DNA of 8,609 nt, from the NCBI GenBank assembly GCA_012511355.1, contig JAAZGG010000105.1:1-8609 (forward strand), in the 5' to 3' direction. The position numbers and the translations under genes were made by a program. Positions 1-6,219 of this stretch are shown here, piece by piece. Source of the DNA: a bacterium. Lineage in GTDB: Bacteria > Bacillota_I > Bacilli_A > RFN20 > UBA1709. The stretch's first letter is position 1, and every line of letters begins with the position of its first letter. Below the pieces are notes generated by a model that was not told where the DNA came from, searched no databases, and saw only the letters and a program-made list of their open reading frames with translations.

Positions 1-149
1 TTTCCATTTACAATCGCTATATCGCCGTCATAAATCTCTGAATTATAAACATCGACAACTTTACAGTTTTTAATTAACAAATCTGCTTTTTTTCTACCTG
101 CCGCCACGTCTATCAATTCTTTTAATCCTTTTTTATCAAGTCTTCTCAT
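1..149 (-). CDS. ade: Adenine deaminase, N-terminal part (cut by left window edge)
   Basis: Adenine deaminase hydrolyses adenine to hypoxanthine and ammonia in cytosolic purine salvage. Only about the first 49 residues are present. They read MRRLDKKGLKELIDVAAGRK, then a stretch with KADLLIKNCKVVDVYNSEIY and DGDIAIVNG. This matches the family's N-terminal pattern (LIDVAxGxxKADLxIKNxKVVxV, then a short beta strand with GDIAI) that precedes the amidohydrolase barrel; the metal-binding HxH lies outside the window. I chose ATG 149 because a GGTG Shine-Dalgarno-like run lies 6 nt upstream. GTG 158 and ATG 161 are in frame and possible, but leave almost no room for an RBS. The gene has its own promoter in the 87-bp gap after rlmD. 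The residues before the edge could in principle belong to another amidohydrolase, but adenine deaminase is the best fit. Confidence 0.8.
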   Translation of the reverse strand, partial: MRRLDKKGLKELIDVAAGRKKADLLIKNCKVVDVYNSEIYDGDIAIVNG

Positions 150-171
150 TTTTTTCACCATCCCTTTTGCT

Positions 172-201
172 TATATATTTAATATACAACTTACATGTCA
201 A
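172..201 (-). promoter_or_regulatory. Sigma-A type promoter for ade
   Basis: On the minus strand a perfect TTGACA (196-201) is followed after 18 bp by TATATA (172-177). Transcription would start near 165, giving a leader of only about 16 nt before ATG 149. That leaves no room for a purine riboswitch, although other purine genes often have one. The motifs are visible; activity is inferred. Confidence 0.6.
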
Positions 202-236
202 TTAGTGCATAATATTTTGCGACTATTAATTTGATT

Positions 237-1604
237 TTATCCATCCCTTATATGATTTTTGTTTAATTTGGATAATAAAACTACTGTCTCTATATGATAA
301 GTTTGGGGAAACATATCAACGCATTCAATCTTTTTTAGTTCATAGCTCTGTTTCAAAGTCTTTAAATCTCTAGCTAGAGAAGCCGGATCACAAGAAACAT
401 AAATCAGTTTTGGTGGCAACAACTTCAAAATAGAGGTGATGAATTCTTGACTACAACCATCACGAGGAGGGTCTAAAAAAATAACATCGTATTTGCTTTT
501 CTTTTTAACGGCTTTAAGAATAAATTCAGTAGCGTCCTCATTAAAAAATTCGGCGTTGGTAATATTATTGCTTTTTGCGTTTTCTTTGGCATCATCTACC
601 GCGCTTTTAACTAATTCCACTCCGATAACTTTTTTAACTCTACTCGCAGCAATTAAACCAATTGTTCCTACGCCACAGTAGGCATCTAAGATTGTTTCAT
701 AACCTTTTAGTTCGGCAAACTCTACCGCTTTTCTATATAAAACTTCGGTCTGAATAGGATTGACTTGATAAAAAGAGTGGGCTGATATTTTAAATTTTAA
801 ACCACAAATCTTATCAACAATAAATCCTGGCCCATACAAAATTTTTTCTCTCCTACCTAAAACTACACTACTGCGGGAGGGGTTGATATTTTGAACAACC
901 GTCTTAACCTTAGGATTTCGTTCCACCAGTTCGGTTGTCAGGGCGTTTTTTCTTGGAAAGATTTCGTTTCGCGTCACAAAAACAACCATTAGATCTTGAT
1001 TGGCAAAGGACTTGCGAACAACTGCATAACGAAGAAAACCGCGTTTTTCATGAATTTCACAGGGTTCAATTTTATACTTTTGAACTAACTCTTTAATTAA
1101 TAAAATAAGTTCATCAGCATCCCGATCTTCAATAAAACATTCCTGCATATCAATTATCTGATGACTGCGCTTTTTAAAAAAGCCGGCTATAATTTTGCCA
1201 TCATAAGTTTGACCAATAGGAACTTGAACCTTGTTACGATACCTTAAAGGCTCCTTCATTTCCCAAATCTTAGGGACTTCAATTTCTATACCCGCAATTC
1301 TTTTTATAACATCTTGAACACGGTTTTGTTTAAAACGCAGCTGTTCCTCATAAACCATATGTTGTAAATGACAGCCACCGCAATATTTATAATTATCACA
1401 CAAGGGGCGACAGCGATTTTTAGAAACACTTAAAAGTTTAATTAGACGACCCAAATTATAACCTTTCTCTCTTTTAGTTATTAAAACTTCGGCTTCTTCA
1501 CCAACAATAACGTTCTCTACGAAAAGGGGGATGCCTTCAATTTTTAAGACTCCCTTTCCATCATGCGTATAATCAATACAAGTACCAGTTACTCTGCGTT
1601 TCAT
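237..1604 (-). CDS. rlmD: 23S rRNA (uracil-C5)-methyltransferase, RlmD/RlmCD (TrmA) family
   Basis: This enzyme transfers a methyl group from S-adenosylmethionine to C5 of uracil in 23S rRNA (U1939 in E. coli RlmD; the Bacillus RlmCD enzyme also modifies U747). At 455 aa it has the usual full length. Residues 1-60 form a TRAM RNA-binding domain. The [4Fe-4S] ligands are C69, C75, C78 (Cx5Cx2C, in CDNYKYCGGC) and C156. The SAM-binding loop is DAYCGVGTIG (307-316). DPPRDGC (378-384) and the nucleophile C405 in YVSCDPASLARD are intact, and E439 in HIETV matches the conserved base. The ATG has GGAG 5 nt upstream. The gene begins 12 bp after the stop of an acetyltransferase gene, so the two are probably cotranscribed. 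I see no intrinsic terminator after its TAA. Whether it acts on one or both uracils cannot be told from sequence. Confidence 0.93.
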   Translation of the reverse strand: MKRRVTGTCIDYTHDGKGVLKIEGIPLFVENVIVGEEAEVLITKREKGYNLGRLIKLLSVSKNRCRPLCDNYKYCGGCHLQHMVYEEQLRFKQNRVQDVIKRIAGIEIEVPKIWEMKEPLRYRNKVQVPIGQTYDGKIIAGFFKKRSHQIIDMQECFIEDRDADELILLIKELVQKYKIEPCEIHEKRGFLRYAVVRKSFANQDLMVVFVTRNEIFPRKNALTTELVERNPKVKTVVQNINPSRSSVVLGRREKILYGPGFIVDKICGLKFKISAHSFYQVNPIQTEVLYRKAVEFAELKGYETILDAYCGVGTIGLIAASRVKKVIGVELVKSAVDDAKENAKSNNITNAEFFNEDATEFILKAVKKKSKYDVIFLDPPRDGCSQEFITSILKLLPPKLIYVSCDPASLARDLKTLKQSYELKKIECVDMFPQTYHIETVVLLSKLNKNHIRDG

Positions 1605-1616
1605 TCGTTCTCCATT

Positions 1617-2129
1617 TTAAATTTCTATCCAATATCTCTGTATAATTTTGTTTTCTTCTTCTATCTCGTTTTCTAATACTCCGCCATTATATTGAATGAT
1701 TTTGGCGGAGGCAATATTGCTTTTATCACAGGTAATCAAAACTTTTGTCATCCCAAAAGCACGACACATTTTTAAGGTCATACCTAATTGCGCTTTGCCA
1801 TAGCCGCGCCCGCGAAAAGAAGGACGTATCCCATAACCAATATGCCCTCCAAACTTTTCTAAGTTTTCATTAAGATAACGACGAATATTGACCGTCCCTA
1901 AAATATTACCATCTAATTCCACCAAAAATAAAGTCAGGCTTGGGACAATGCCTGGCGGACAATTTTCCTTAGAACGACGATCAATGTCTTCTTGTTTCCA
2001 TTCGTTATAATCCCTGCCATTTAAACGCAAAGCGAAGGGAACAAGTTTTTCATTCTCCCATTCATTAATGTAATCATAGAATTTTTGGGGCTCAATAGCC
2101 TCAACGGGAACTAAATTTAATAATTCCAT
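1617..2129 (-). CDS. GNAT-family N-acetyltransferase (COG3981-like)
   Basis: Predicted cytosolic acetyltransferase that moves acetyl from acetyl-CoA to an amine on an unknown substrate. The 170-aa protein is a single GNAT domain of usual length. The central strands (FLVELDGNILGTVNIRRYL, 69-87) lead into GHIGYGIRPSFRGRGYGKAQ (95-114), where RGRGYG (106-111) is the pyrophosphate-binding loop of motif A. Motif B follows with KVLITCDKSNIASAKIIQYN and GG (129-150). The pattern GHIGYGIRPxxRGxGY ... LITCDxxNxASxKxIxxNGG is typical of the group annotated as predicted acetyltransferase COG3981. The ATG has AGGA 5 nt upstream. It sits after an intrinsic terminator and just before rlmD (12 bp), so it may get transcription by readthrough or from a promoter I cannot identify. 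Proximity to rlmD does not define a substrate. Confidence 0.85.
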   Translation of the reverse strand: MELLNLVPVEAIEPQKFYDYINEWENEKLVPFALRLNGRDYNEWKQEDIDRRSKENCPPGIVPSLTLFLVELDGNILGTVNIRRYLNENLEKFGGHIGYGIRPSFRGRGYGKAQLGMTLKMCRAFGMTKVLITCDKSNIASAKIIQYNGGVLENEIEEENKIIQRYWIEI

Positions 2130-2151
2130 TTCAATCCTGCTTTCTTCTTAT

Positions 2152-2178
2152 AAAAAAGGGGTAGTTTTTACCCTTTTT
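2152..2178 (-). terminator. Intrinsic terminator after the DUF2188 gene
   Basis: Two bases after the TAA of the DUF2188 gene, the minus strand has AAAAAGGGTA, a 5-nt loop, then TACCCCTTTTTT (one bulged C), followed by ATAAG. A GC core flanked by A and T tracts fits a Rho-independent terminator. It separates the upstream gene pair from the GNAT-rlmD pair, whose first ATG is only 22 bp further on, so some readthrough is plausible. Confidence 0.75.
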
Positions 2179-2180
2179 AA

Positions 2181-2462
2181 TTAACGCTTCTTCTGAAATT
2201 TTCCGTCTTTCTTTTTAACTGAAACGTTAGCGTCTTGATTTTTGGCGAGGACCTTTAAATAGGCTTCAGCTTCAGCCTTGGTATCAAACAGCTTGATAGC
2301 CTTTTTCCCTTTAAATTGAATAATCTGCCATTTTCTGTCCTCTTTACGATAAGAAAGTAAATAAGTTTTAGAGGTGGGACTGCTCTTCTCTTCCTTAACT
2401 TCCTGCTTTACTGCTGTTTTCTTCTTGACTTCGACTTTGGTTTCTTTCTTTTTTGTTGCCAC
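2181..2462 (-). CDS. Lys-rich DUF2188 domain protein
   Basis: Small basic protein of 93 aa with no known biochemical role. Residues 1-31 are a charged, probably disordered tail of alternating Lys and Glu runs. Residues 33-93 match the compact DUF2188 fold: a strand pair around YLLSYRKEDRKWQIIQF (34-50), KGKKAIKLFDTKAEAEAYLK (51-70) with the helix, then LAKNQDANVSVKKKDGKF (72-89). I count 26 lysines and 3 arginines against 12 acidic residues, so the net charge is strongly positive. The start is GTG, decided by AAGGAG at 2472-2477, 9 nt upstream. Its first 68 nt overlap, in another frame, the 3' end of the upstream acetyltransferase gene, so translation is probably coupled. An intrinsic terminator follows at once. 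Nucleic-acid binding is suggested by charge only. Confidence 0.8.
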   Translation of the reverse strand: MATKKKETKVEVKKKTAVKQEVKEEKSSPTSKTYLLSYRKEDRKWQIIQFKGKKAIKLFDTKAEAEAYLKVLAKNQDANVSVKKKDGKFQKKR

Positions 2463-2991
2463 CTTTTTTCTCTCCTTTTTTATTTTTAACTATCGGCTCA
2501 ATTTTCTTCAATTCCTTTTGAAGAATATAGTCATCCATCTTATAACCACTACCAATATCTTCAACCATCTGACCTATTTCGACAAAACCCTGATGTAAAT
2601 AGAAGTGAAGTGAATCATCATTTTGCTTATTAACCCTTAAGTAAACCGCTTGACAATTTTCAGATAATTCAAAGACCTTATTAAGCATTCTTCGACCAAT
2701 TCCATTACGGCGATACTCCTTGCGAAGATAAAGTCTACTCAAATACATTTTAACTCCGTGTTTTTCAATCGCAAAGAAACCGATGACTTCTGTGTTGCTA
2801 TAAACTAGGTAAAAAATTGCTCCCTGACGTTGTTGTTGTTTAATTGCTGAAGGCGTATGAAAAAGCTTGACCATGTATTCGCACTGCTCTTCGGCAAGAA
2901 TTGGATAGTAGTGCTCTTTAAAGACTTCGATAGCCGTCTTTGAAAGCTCACGAATCGTATTGTTGTTTAAGACTTTTTGAAAATAAATCAA
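2395..2991 (-). CDS. GNAT-family N-acetyltransferase (PaiA-like) with a basic C-terminal tail
   Basis: Predicted acetyl-CoA-dependent N-acetyltransferase, 198 aa. The fold runs from 1 to about 160: helices including HYYPILAEEQCEYMVKLF (27-44), strands FYLVYSNTEVIGFFAIEKHG (60-79), the acetyl-CoA loop RRNGIGRRML (94-103), and motif B LRVNKQNDDSLHFYLHQGF (118-136), ending DDYILQKEL (153-161). The spacing resembles the PaiA spermidine/spermine-acetylating group, but the substrate cannot be assigned. The start is TTG, supported by AAAGGGGTG 9 nt upstream and an in-frame TAG two codons before it. Residues 162-198 are a Lys/Ser-rich tail outside the domain; the last 23 codons, including the stop, are read through the start of the DUF2188 gene in another frame. 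Both other frames have a stop near codons 166-169, where the domain naturally ends, so the tail may stem from an indel. Confidence 0.83.
   Translation of the reverse strand: MIYFQKVLNNNTIRELSKTAIEVFKEHYYPILAEEQCEYMVKLFHTPSAIKQQQRQGAIFYLVYSNTEVIGFFAIEKHGVKMYLSRLYLRKEYRRNGIGRRMLNKVFELSENCQAVYLRVNKQNDDSLHFYLHQGFVEIGQMVEDIGSGYKMDDYILQKELKKIEPIVKNKKGEKKGGNKKERNQSRSQEENSSKAGS
2472..2477 (-). promoter_or_regulatory. Ribosome binding site fixing the GTG start of the DUF2188 gene
   Basis: Minus-strand AAGGAG lies 9 nt before GTG 2462-2460. It sits inside the reading frame of the upstream acetyltransferase gene. It supports GTG as the true start and argues that the overlap is used by ribosomes. Confidence 0.7.
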
Positions 2992-3000
2992 GACTATCTA

Positions 3001-3009
3001 CACCCCTTT
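3001..3009 (-). promoter_or_regulatory. Ribosome binding site supporting the TTG start of the PaiA-like gene
   Basis: Minus-strand AAAGGGGTG ends 9 nt before TTG 2991-2989. No ATG or GTG lies near in this frame, and an in-frame TAG closes the frame just upstream, so this site decides the start. Confidence 0.65.
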
Positions 3010-3014
3010 ATTAA

Positions 3015-3045
3015 ATCTTAACATCTTTCTTGGCTTTTGTCTTAA
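3015..3045 (-). promoter_or_regulatory. Weak candidate promoter for the PaiA-like GNAT and DUF2188 pair
   Basis: On the minus strand an extended -10, TGTTAAGAT (3015-3023), lies 19 bp after a weak -35, TTAAGA (3040-3045). Long A-tracts (3045-3071) lie just upstream and could act as an UP element. The match is modest; the location between divergent genes is the main support. Confidence 0.35.
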
Positions 3046-3090
3046 TTTTTTTGTGTTTTTTTTGTTTTTTTCCAAAGACTTTTACGCCCT

Positions 3091-3119
3091 TTGACTTTTT
3101 AACCTATCTTCGTTATAAT
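3091..3119 (+). promoter_or_regulatory. Strong sigma-A type promoter for the FAD dehydrogenase gene
   Basis: TTGACT (3091-3096) and a perfect TATAAT (3114-3119) are separated by the ideal 17 bp. Transcription should begin near 3126, giving a leader of about 49 nt. It is the best promoter in the window and drives the only plus-strand gene. Confidence 0.85.
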
Positions 3120-3126
3120 TCATTGG

Positions 3127-3149
3127 GGAAATTATTCTAAATAATTTCC
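3127..3149 (+). repeat. Perfect 10-bp inverted repeat at the predicted mRNA 5' end
   Basis: GGAAATTATT (3127-3136), loop CTA, AATAATTTCC (3140-3149). It begins within about one base of the predicted transcription start and ends 12 nt before the ribosome binding site. It could be a 5' stem that protects the mRNA or an operator for a repressor. No T-run follows, so it is not a terminator. Confidence 0.75.
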
Positions 3150-3161
3150 GCTAAACTCATT

Positions 3162-3167
3162 AGGGGG
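3162..3167 (+). promoter_or_regulatory. Ribosome binding site of the FAD dehydrogenase gene
   Basis: AGGGGG, 7 nt before ATG 3175. It is strong and well spaced, and lies outside the upstream hairpin, so it should stay accessible when the hairpin folds. Confidence 0.7.
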
Positions 3168-3174
3168 TTAAGCG

Positions 3175-4593
3175 ATGGAACGAAATTATGATGTCATTAT
3201 TGTAGGTGCAGGACCAATGGGAATGTTCACGGCCTACGAATTAGTTTTAAAGATGCCTGATTTGAAAATTCTTTTAATTGATAAAGGCTTAGATATCTAT
3301 CAACGTGGTTGCCCACTAATGAGCGGTAAAGTTGAACGTTGCCCAAAAGATAAAAACGATAATTCTGGCTGCCAGCCCAGCTGCTCAATCACCACTGGCT
3401 TTGGGGGAGGTGGGGCTTATTCGGATGGTAAGTTCAATATAACCAGCGAATTCGGTGGTTGGTTAACTGATTATCTACCAGAAAGTGAAGTTTTAGAATT
3501 AATTAACTATGTGGATGCCATCAACCTCAAACATGGTGCCCCAACAAAGGTTACCCAACCCAATACTGAGAAAATCTATGAGATTGAGAAAAAAGGTATT
3601 GCAGTTGGTCTAAAATTGTTGCGCAGCAAGGTAAGACATCTAGGAACCGAGGTCAACCTTAAAGTATTAGAATCTATTTTTGAATTTTTAAAACAAAGGC
3701 TTGATTTTTCTTTTTGTAGTACTGTTACTGATGTTTTAGTAAATAACGGCGTTTGCTATGGTGTAAAACTCGAGGATGAAACCACAATTAATGCTAAATA
3801 TGTTGTCCTTGGTGTTGGCCGCCCCGGCTCCGATTGGTTATGTAAGACTTTACGACGTTATGGTGTGAAATTTAAAAACAACCGCGTTGATGTTGGCGTT
3901 CGCGTAGAAACCAACAACATCATCATGGATGAAATTAACCAAAACCTCTATGAGGGAAAGTTTATCTATCGAACTAGCGATGGTACACAGGTGAGAACCT
4001 TCTGTTCTAACCCCAGTGGTCATGTTGTTGTAGAAAACTATGATGGGGTAATGCTTTGTAATGGCCACTCTTACAACAGTAAAAAGCTCGGTAGTGAAAA
4101 TACCAACTTTGCTTTACTCGTCTCCTATGAATTTAACGATCCTTTCAAAGACCCCAACCAATATGGCAAAGAAATTGGCCGTGTAGCCAATCGATTAGCT
4201 AATGGTTCGGTTATTGTTCAAAAATATGGCGACATTCTTCGCAGTCGCCGTTCAACCCAAAAAAGGATTGAGGAAGGTTATGTAAAACCAACCTTAAAAG
4301 AGGCAGTACCTGGGGACTTAACTTTGATTTTACCCTATAAAACCATGAAAGCTTTAATTGAAATGATAAATGCTTTAAATACCATCACTCCGGGAATCGC
4401 CAATGATCATACTCTTTTCTATGGAGTTGAAGCTAAATTTTACTCCGCTCGCGTAGCCGTAGATAAGAATTTCCAAACCGTCATTAAAAACCTTTATGTC
4501 GGTGGCGATGGCGCTGGTCTTACTAGGGGCCTTTCCCAAGCTGGCGCCAATGGCATAAAAGTTGCACGAGCCATTATCGCTGCTCAAAAATAA
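3175..4593 (+). CDS. COG2509-type FAD-dependent dehydrogenase (NAD(P)/FAD oxidoreductase)
   Basis: Cytosolic flavoprotein of a widespread but uncharacterised family; the substrate is unknown. At 472 aa it is a usual length. The N-terminal Rossmann motif is VIIVGAGPMGMFTAYEL (7-23), with D36 ending the second strand (LLIDKG). A cysteine cluster, C46, C56, C66, C70, precedes GFGGGGAYSDGKF (75-87), a family signature. Mid-protein VVLGVGRPGSDWL is a second dinucleotide-loop-like segment. Further signatures are NGHSYNSKK, ENTNFALLVSYEF, LRSRRST and GDLTLILPY. The C-terminal NLYVGGDGAGLTRGLSQAGA (near 444-463) is the FAD-closing motif. The start has a strong AGGGGG site and a near-consensus promoter. 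The gene stands alone between a divergent operon and a convergent one, and ends at a shared terminator. The family assignment is firm; the reaction is not. Confidence 0.88.
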   Translation: MERNYDVIIVGAGPMGMFTAYELVLKMPDLKILLIDKGLDIYQRGCPLMSGKVERCPKDKNDNSGCQPSCSITTGFGGGGAYSDGKFNITSEFGGWLTDYLPESEVLELINYVDAINLKHGAPTKVTQPNTEKIYEIEKKGIAVGLKLLRSKVRHLGTEVNLKVLESIFEFLKQRLDFSFCSTVTDVLVNNGVCYGVKLEDETTINAKYVVLGVGRPGSDWLCKTLRRYGVKFKNNRVDVGVRVETNNIIMDEINQNLYEGKFIYRTSDGTQVRTFCSNPSGHVVVENYDGVMLCNGHSYNSKKLGSENTNFALLVSYEFNDPFKDPNQYGKEIGRVANRLANGSVIVQKYGDILRSRRSTQKRIEEGYVKPTLKEAVPGDLTLILPYKTMKALIEMINALNTITPGIANDHTLFYGVEAKFYSARVAVDKNFQTVIKNLYVGGDGAGLTRGLSQAGANGIKVARAIIAAQK

Positions 4594-4604
4594 GTGTCTA
4601 TTAT

Positions 4605-4641
4605 AAAAAGATGTTCGCTAGAAGCGGACATCTATTTTTTT
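4605..4641. terminator. Bidirectional intrinsic terminator between convergent genes
   Basis: AGATGTTCGC (4609-4618), loop TAGAA, GCGGACATCT (4624-4633), with one G-U wobble. On the plus side ATTTTTTT follows; on the minus side the A-run at 4605-4609 supplies a T-tract. It ends the FAD dehydrogenase transcript and the pepC-metalloprotease transcript, whose stop codon overlaps the last bases. Confidence 0.88.
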
Positions 4642-6217
4642 ATTTAAAACTAATACTAAGTGTTGCTACACCAAAAACAATAGAATCAACACTAATCGTA
4701 AAATTGACCGGAGTTCCATCATACCAAGTGGCGTTTTCACCAAAAGATTGACCAGCATAAAACAAATCGCTATCGCTAGCCTCTGTTGGTAAATCACCAT
4801 GCACGGTATGGGTAAATTTTTCTAAACTCGCATCGCCATCTCCCTCCATGAGTTTGGCAAAAAGACGAGAACTTGTGGAATTATTGTAAGAAAATATCGT
4901 GTAATAGACATCTAAATTTAAGGCATCGCCAACTGAGTGATCAACCGTGGCATCGATATGATAAATACGAACGCCCTTGTTCTTAAACAAACCCCAACAA
5001 CCTTTATGAAGCTCGTTTAACTTTGTTGGAGTATAAAAATCGACTAGGTAATATTCACTGAAATAAGAGTCATTCCACTCTTTAGGGATTAATAAAACTT
5101 GATATTCATTCTCGTTTGGCGTGTCTTGCATACTTACTAATTTTATAGTTTCATCACTGGTTATTACTTTTGGTTCAATCCAGCCCAACAAGATCTTACT
5201 CTGAGGACCATGATCACCAACGCTGGCATCCATCAAATCCGCTCCGCCTAAACCACCAATCATTTTACTAGGCACAGCATTACCATTTTTATCTTGGTAA
5301 TCATAATCATAGTAATCATCTAAACCCAATAAATGTCCGGTTTCATGAATATAGGTTACAGCATTGATAGGAATGTATTTGGTGCCTGTACAGTCGTAAG
5401 GCTCATTGATAAAATCAACACTAGCCCACATGTAATAATCAACCTTTAATCCATCATAATTACTAGTGTGCTTTTGAGGATACCAATCAACCCAAGCCCA
5501 CCAAAAATCATCATCCATATATTCAAGTAAGATAATATCTTGATTATCGCTACCAGAATAAGGCAAACTGTAAATCAAACAAACCGCATCGATAACACCA
5601 TCATTATTGGAGTCATAGTTGGAATAATCTATCTCATTATCTAGACCTGCTAAAACCTCCTCTAAAATTACAGCAACGCCATTGTCAACATCGTTTTGAT
5701 AATAACAAAAATTTTGACTTAGAGTAAAAGCCGTTTCTAAAACGTCGAAAGTTAAATCCAACTTCCCATAAGAACTTTTATTATAAAAAGAACTGACGCT
5801 TTCAAAACCCGTCTGTTCGGAAGTGCCATTAAAAGCCAATTGGATTTTATCTAAATCTCCCTCCGCAAAACGGCCAAATCCTTTGTAGGTTTGAAATTCC
5901 ACCGGAACCACCAAAATTTTCGGTGTCCCCATGCTAGGTACTCCAACACCAATTTTTGTTATCCCTTCCGCGTCCTGAAGCATATCATCTAATAGTTTTT
6001 GACCTTCACCTGTAAAAACATAATTACTAGCGCTTGAACTGCTGCTATGACCAGTAGATGACGAAGAGCTTGATGAACTTGAAGCACTAGAAACGCTAGT
6101 GGTAGTAGAACTACTGCTTGTTGAACTACTATCGCTACTGCTATAACTAGTAAAAAACGAGCCACAGCCCGTTAATAAAAGGCCTAATAATAGAATTAAA
6201 ATTTTTTGCTTTTTCAT
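4640..6217 (-). CDS. Surface lipoprotein with M6-type zinc metalloprotease domain
   Basis: Predicted cell-surface protease that cleaves extracellular proteins. I start it at ATG 6217 (525 aa), since this gives a clean lipoprotein signal: KK, a hydrophobic core, and lipobox LTGC with lipidated C18. An ATG 11 codons upstream would only add residues read from the end of pepC. Residues 23-64 are a Ser-rich linker (29 Ser). The catalytic domain has a calcium-loop-like DSNNDGVID (202-210), as common in M6 proteins, the zinc site HETGHLLGLDD (H291, E292, H295, D301; HExxHxxGxxD), and the Met-turn region GGADLMD (324-330) with M329. Then come GPQSKILLGW (337-346) and a beta-rich C-terminal part. It starts 2 nt after the pepC stop with no good RBS of its own, so translation is likely coupled. 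No propeptide boundary or substrate can be assigned. Confidence 0.88.
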   Translation of the reverse strand: MKKQKILILLLGLLLTGCGSFFTSYSSSDSSSTSSSSTTTSVSSASSSSSSSSSTGHSSSSSASNYVFTGEGQKLLDDMLQDAEGITKIGVGVPSMGTPKILVVPVEFQTYKGFGRFAEGDLDKIQLAFNGTSEQTGFESVSSFYNKSSYGKLDLTFDVLETAFTLSQNFCYYQNDVDNGVAVILEEVLAGLDNEIDYSNYDSNNDGVIDAVCLIYSLPYSGSDNQDIILLEYMDDDFWWAWVDWYPQKHTSNYDGLKVDYYMWASVDFINEPYDCTGTKYIPINAVTYIHETGHLLGLDDYYDYDYQDKNGNAVPSKMIGGLGGADLMDASVGDHGPQSKILLGWIEPKVITSDETIKLVSMQDTPNENEYQVLLIPKEWNDSYFSEYYLVDFYTPTKLNELHKGCWGLFKNKGVRIYHIDATVDHSVGDALNLDVYYTIFSYNNSTSSRLFAKLMEGDGDASLEKFTHTVHGDLPTEASDSDLFYAGQSFGENATWYDGTPVNFTISVDSIVFGVATLSISFK

Positions 6218-6219
6218 TT

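Noticed and set aside
150..236. Possible terminator or purine riboswitch between rlmD and ade
   Set aside because: Only an imperfect 6-bp stem with a bulge is present and no T-run; the gap is too short to hold a purine aptamer together with the promoter.
493..681. Plus-strand open frame of 62 codons
   Set aside because: It lies wholly inside rlmD on the opposite strand, which has all catalytic motifs; no RBS or known domain supports it.
2448..2454. A-AAA-AAG slippery heptamer in phase with the DUF2188 frame; a -1 shift would enter the GNAT tail frame
   Set aside because: Such heptamers are common in AT-rich genes. I see no stimulating hairpin or internal SD at the right distance, and the product would be a short truncated peptide.
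2374..2598. Plus-strand open frame of 74 codons, hydrophobic
   Set aside because: It is the complement of the Lys-rich overlap between the GNAT and DUF2188 genes; AAA/GAA codons read backwards give Phe/Leu/Ser, which explains the false membrane look.
3038..3072. T-rich tract as a terminator or repeat
   Set aside because: It has no preceding stem and lies between divergent genes; an A-tract promoter element on the minus strand is the simpler reading.
3850..4068. Minus-strand open frame of 72 codons
   Set aside because: It is a shadow of the FAD dehydrogenase gene, with no RBS or domain.
4375..4587. Minus-strand open frame of 70 codons
   Set aside because: It is a shadow of the 3' end of the FAD dehydrogenase gene, whose C-terminal FAD motif is intact.
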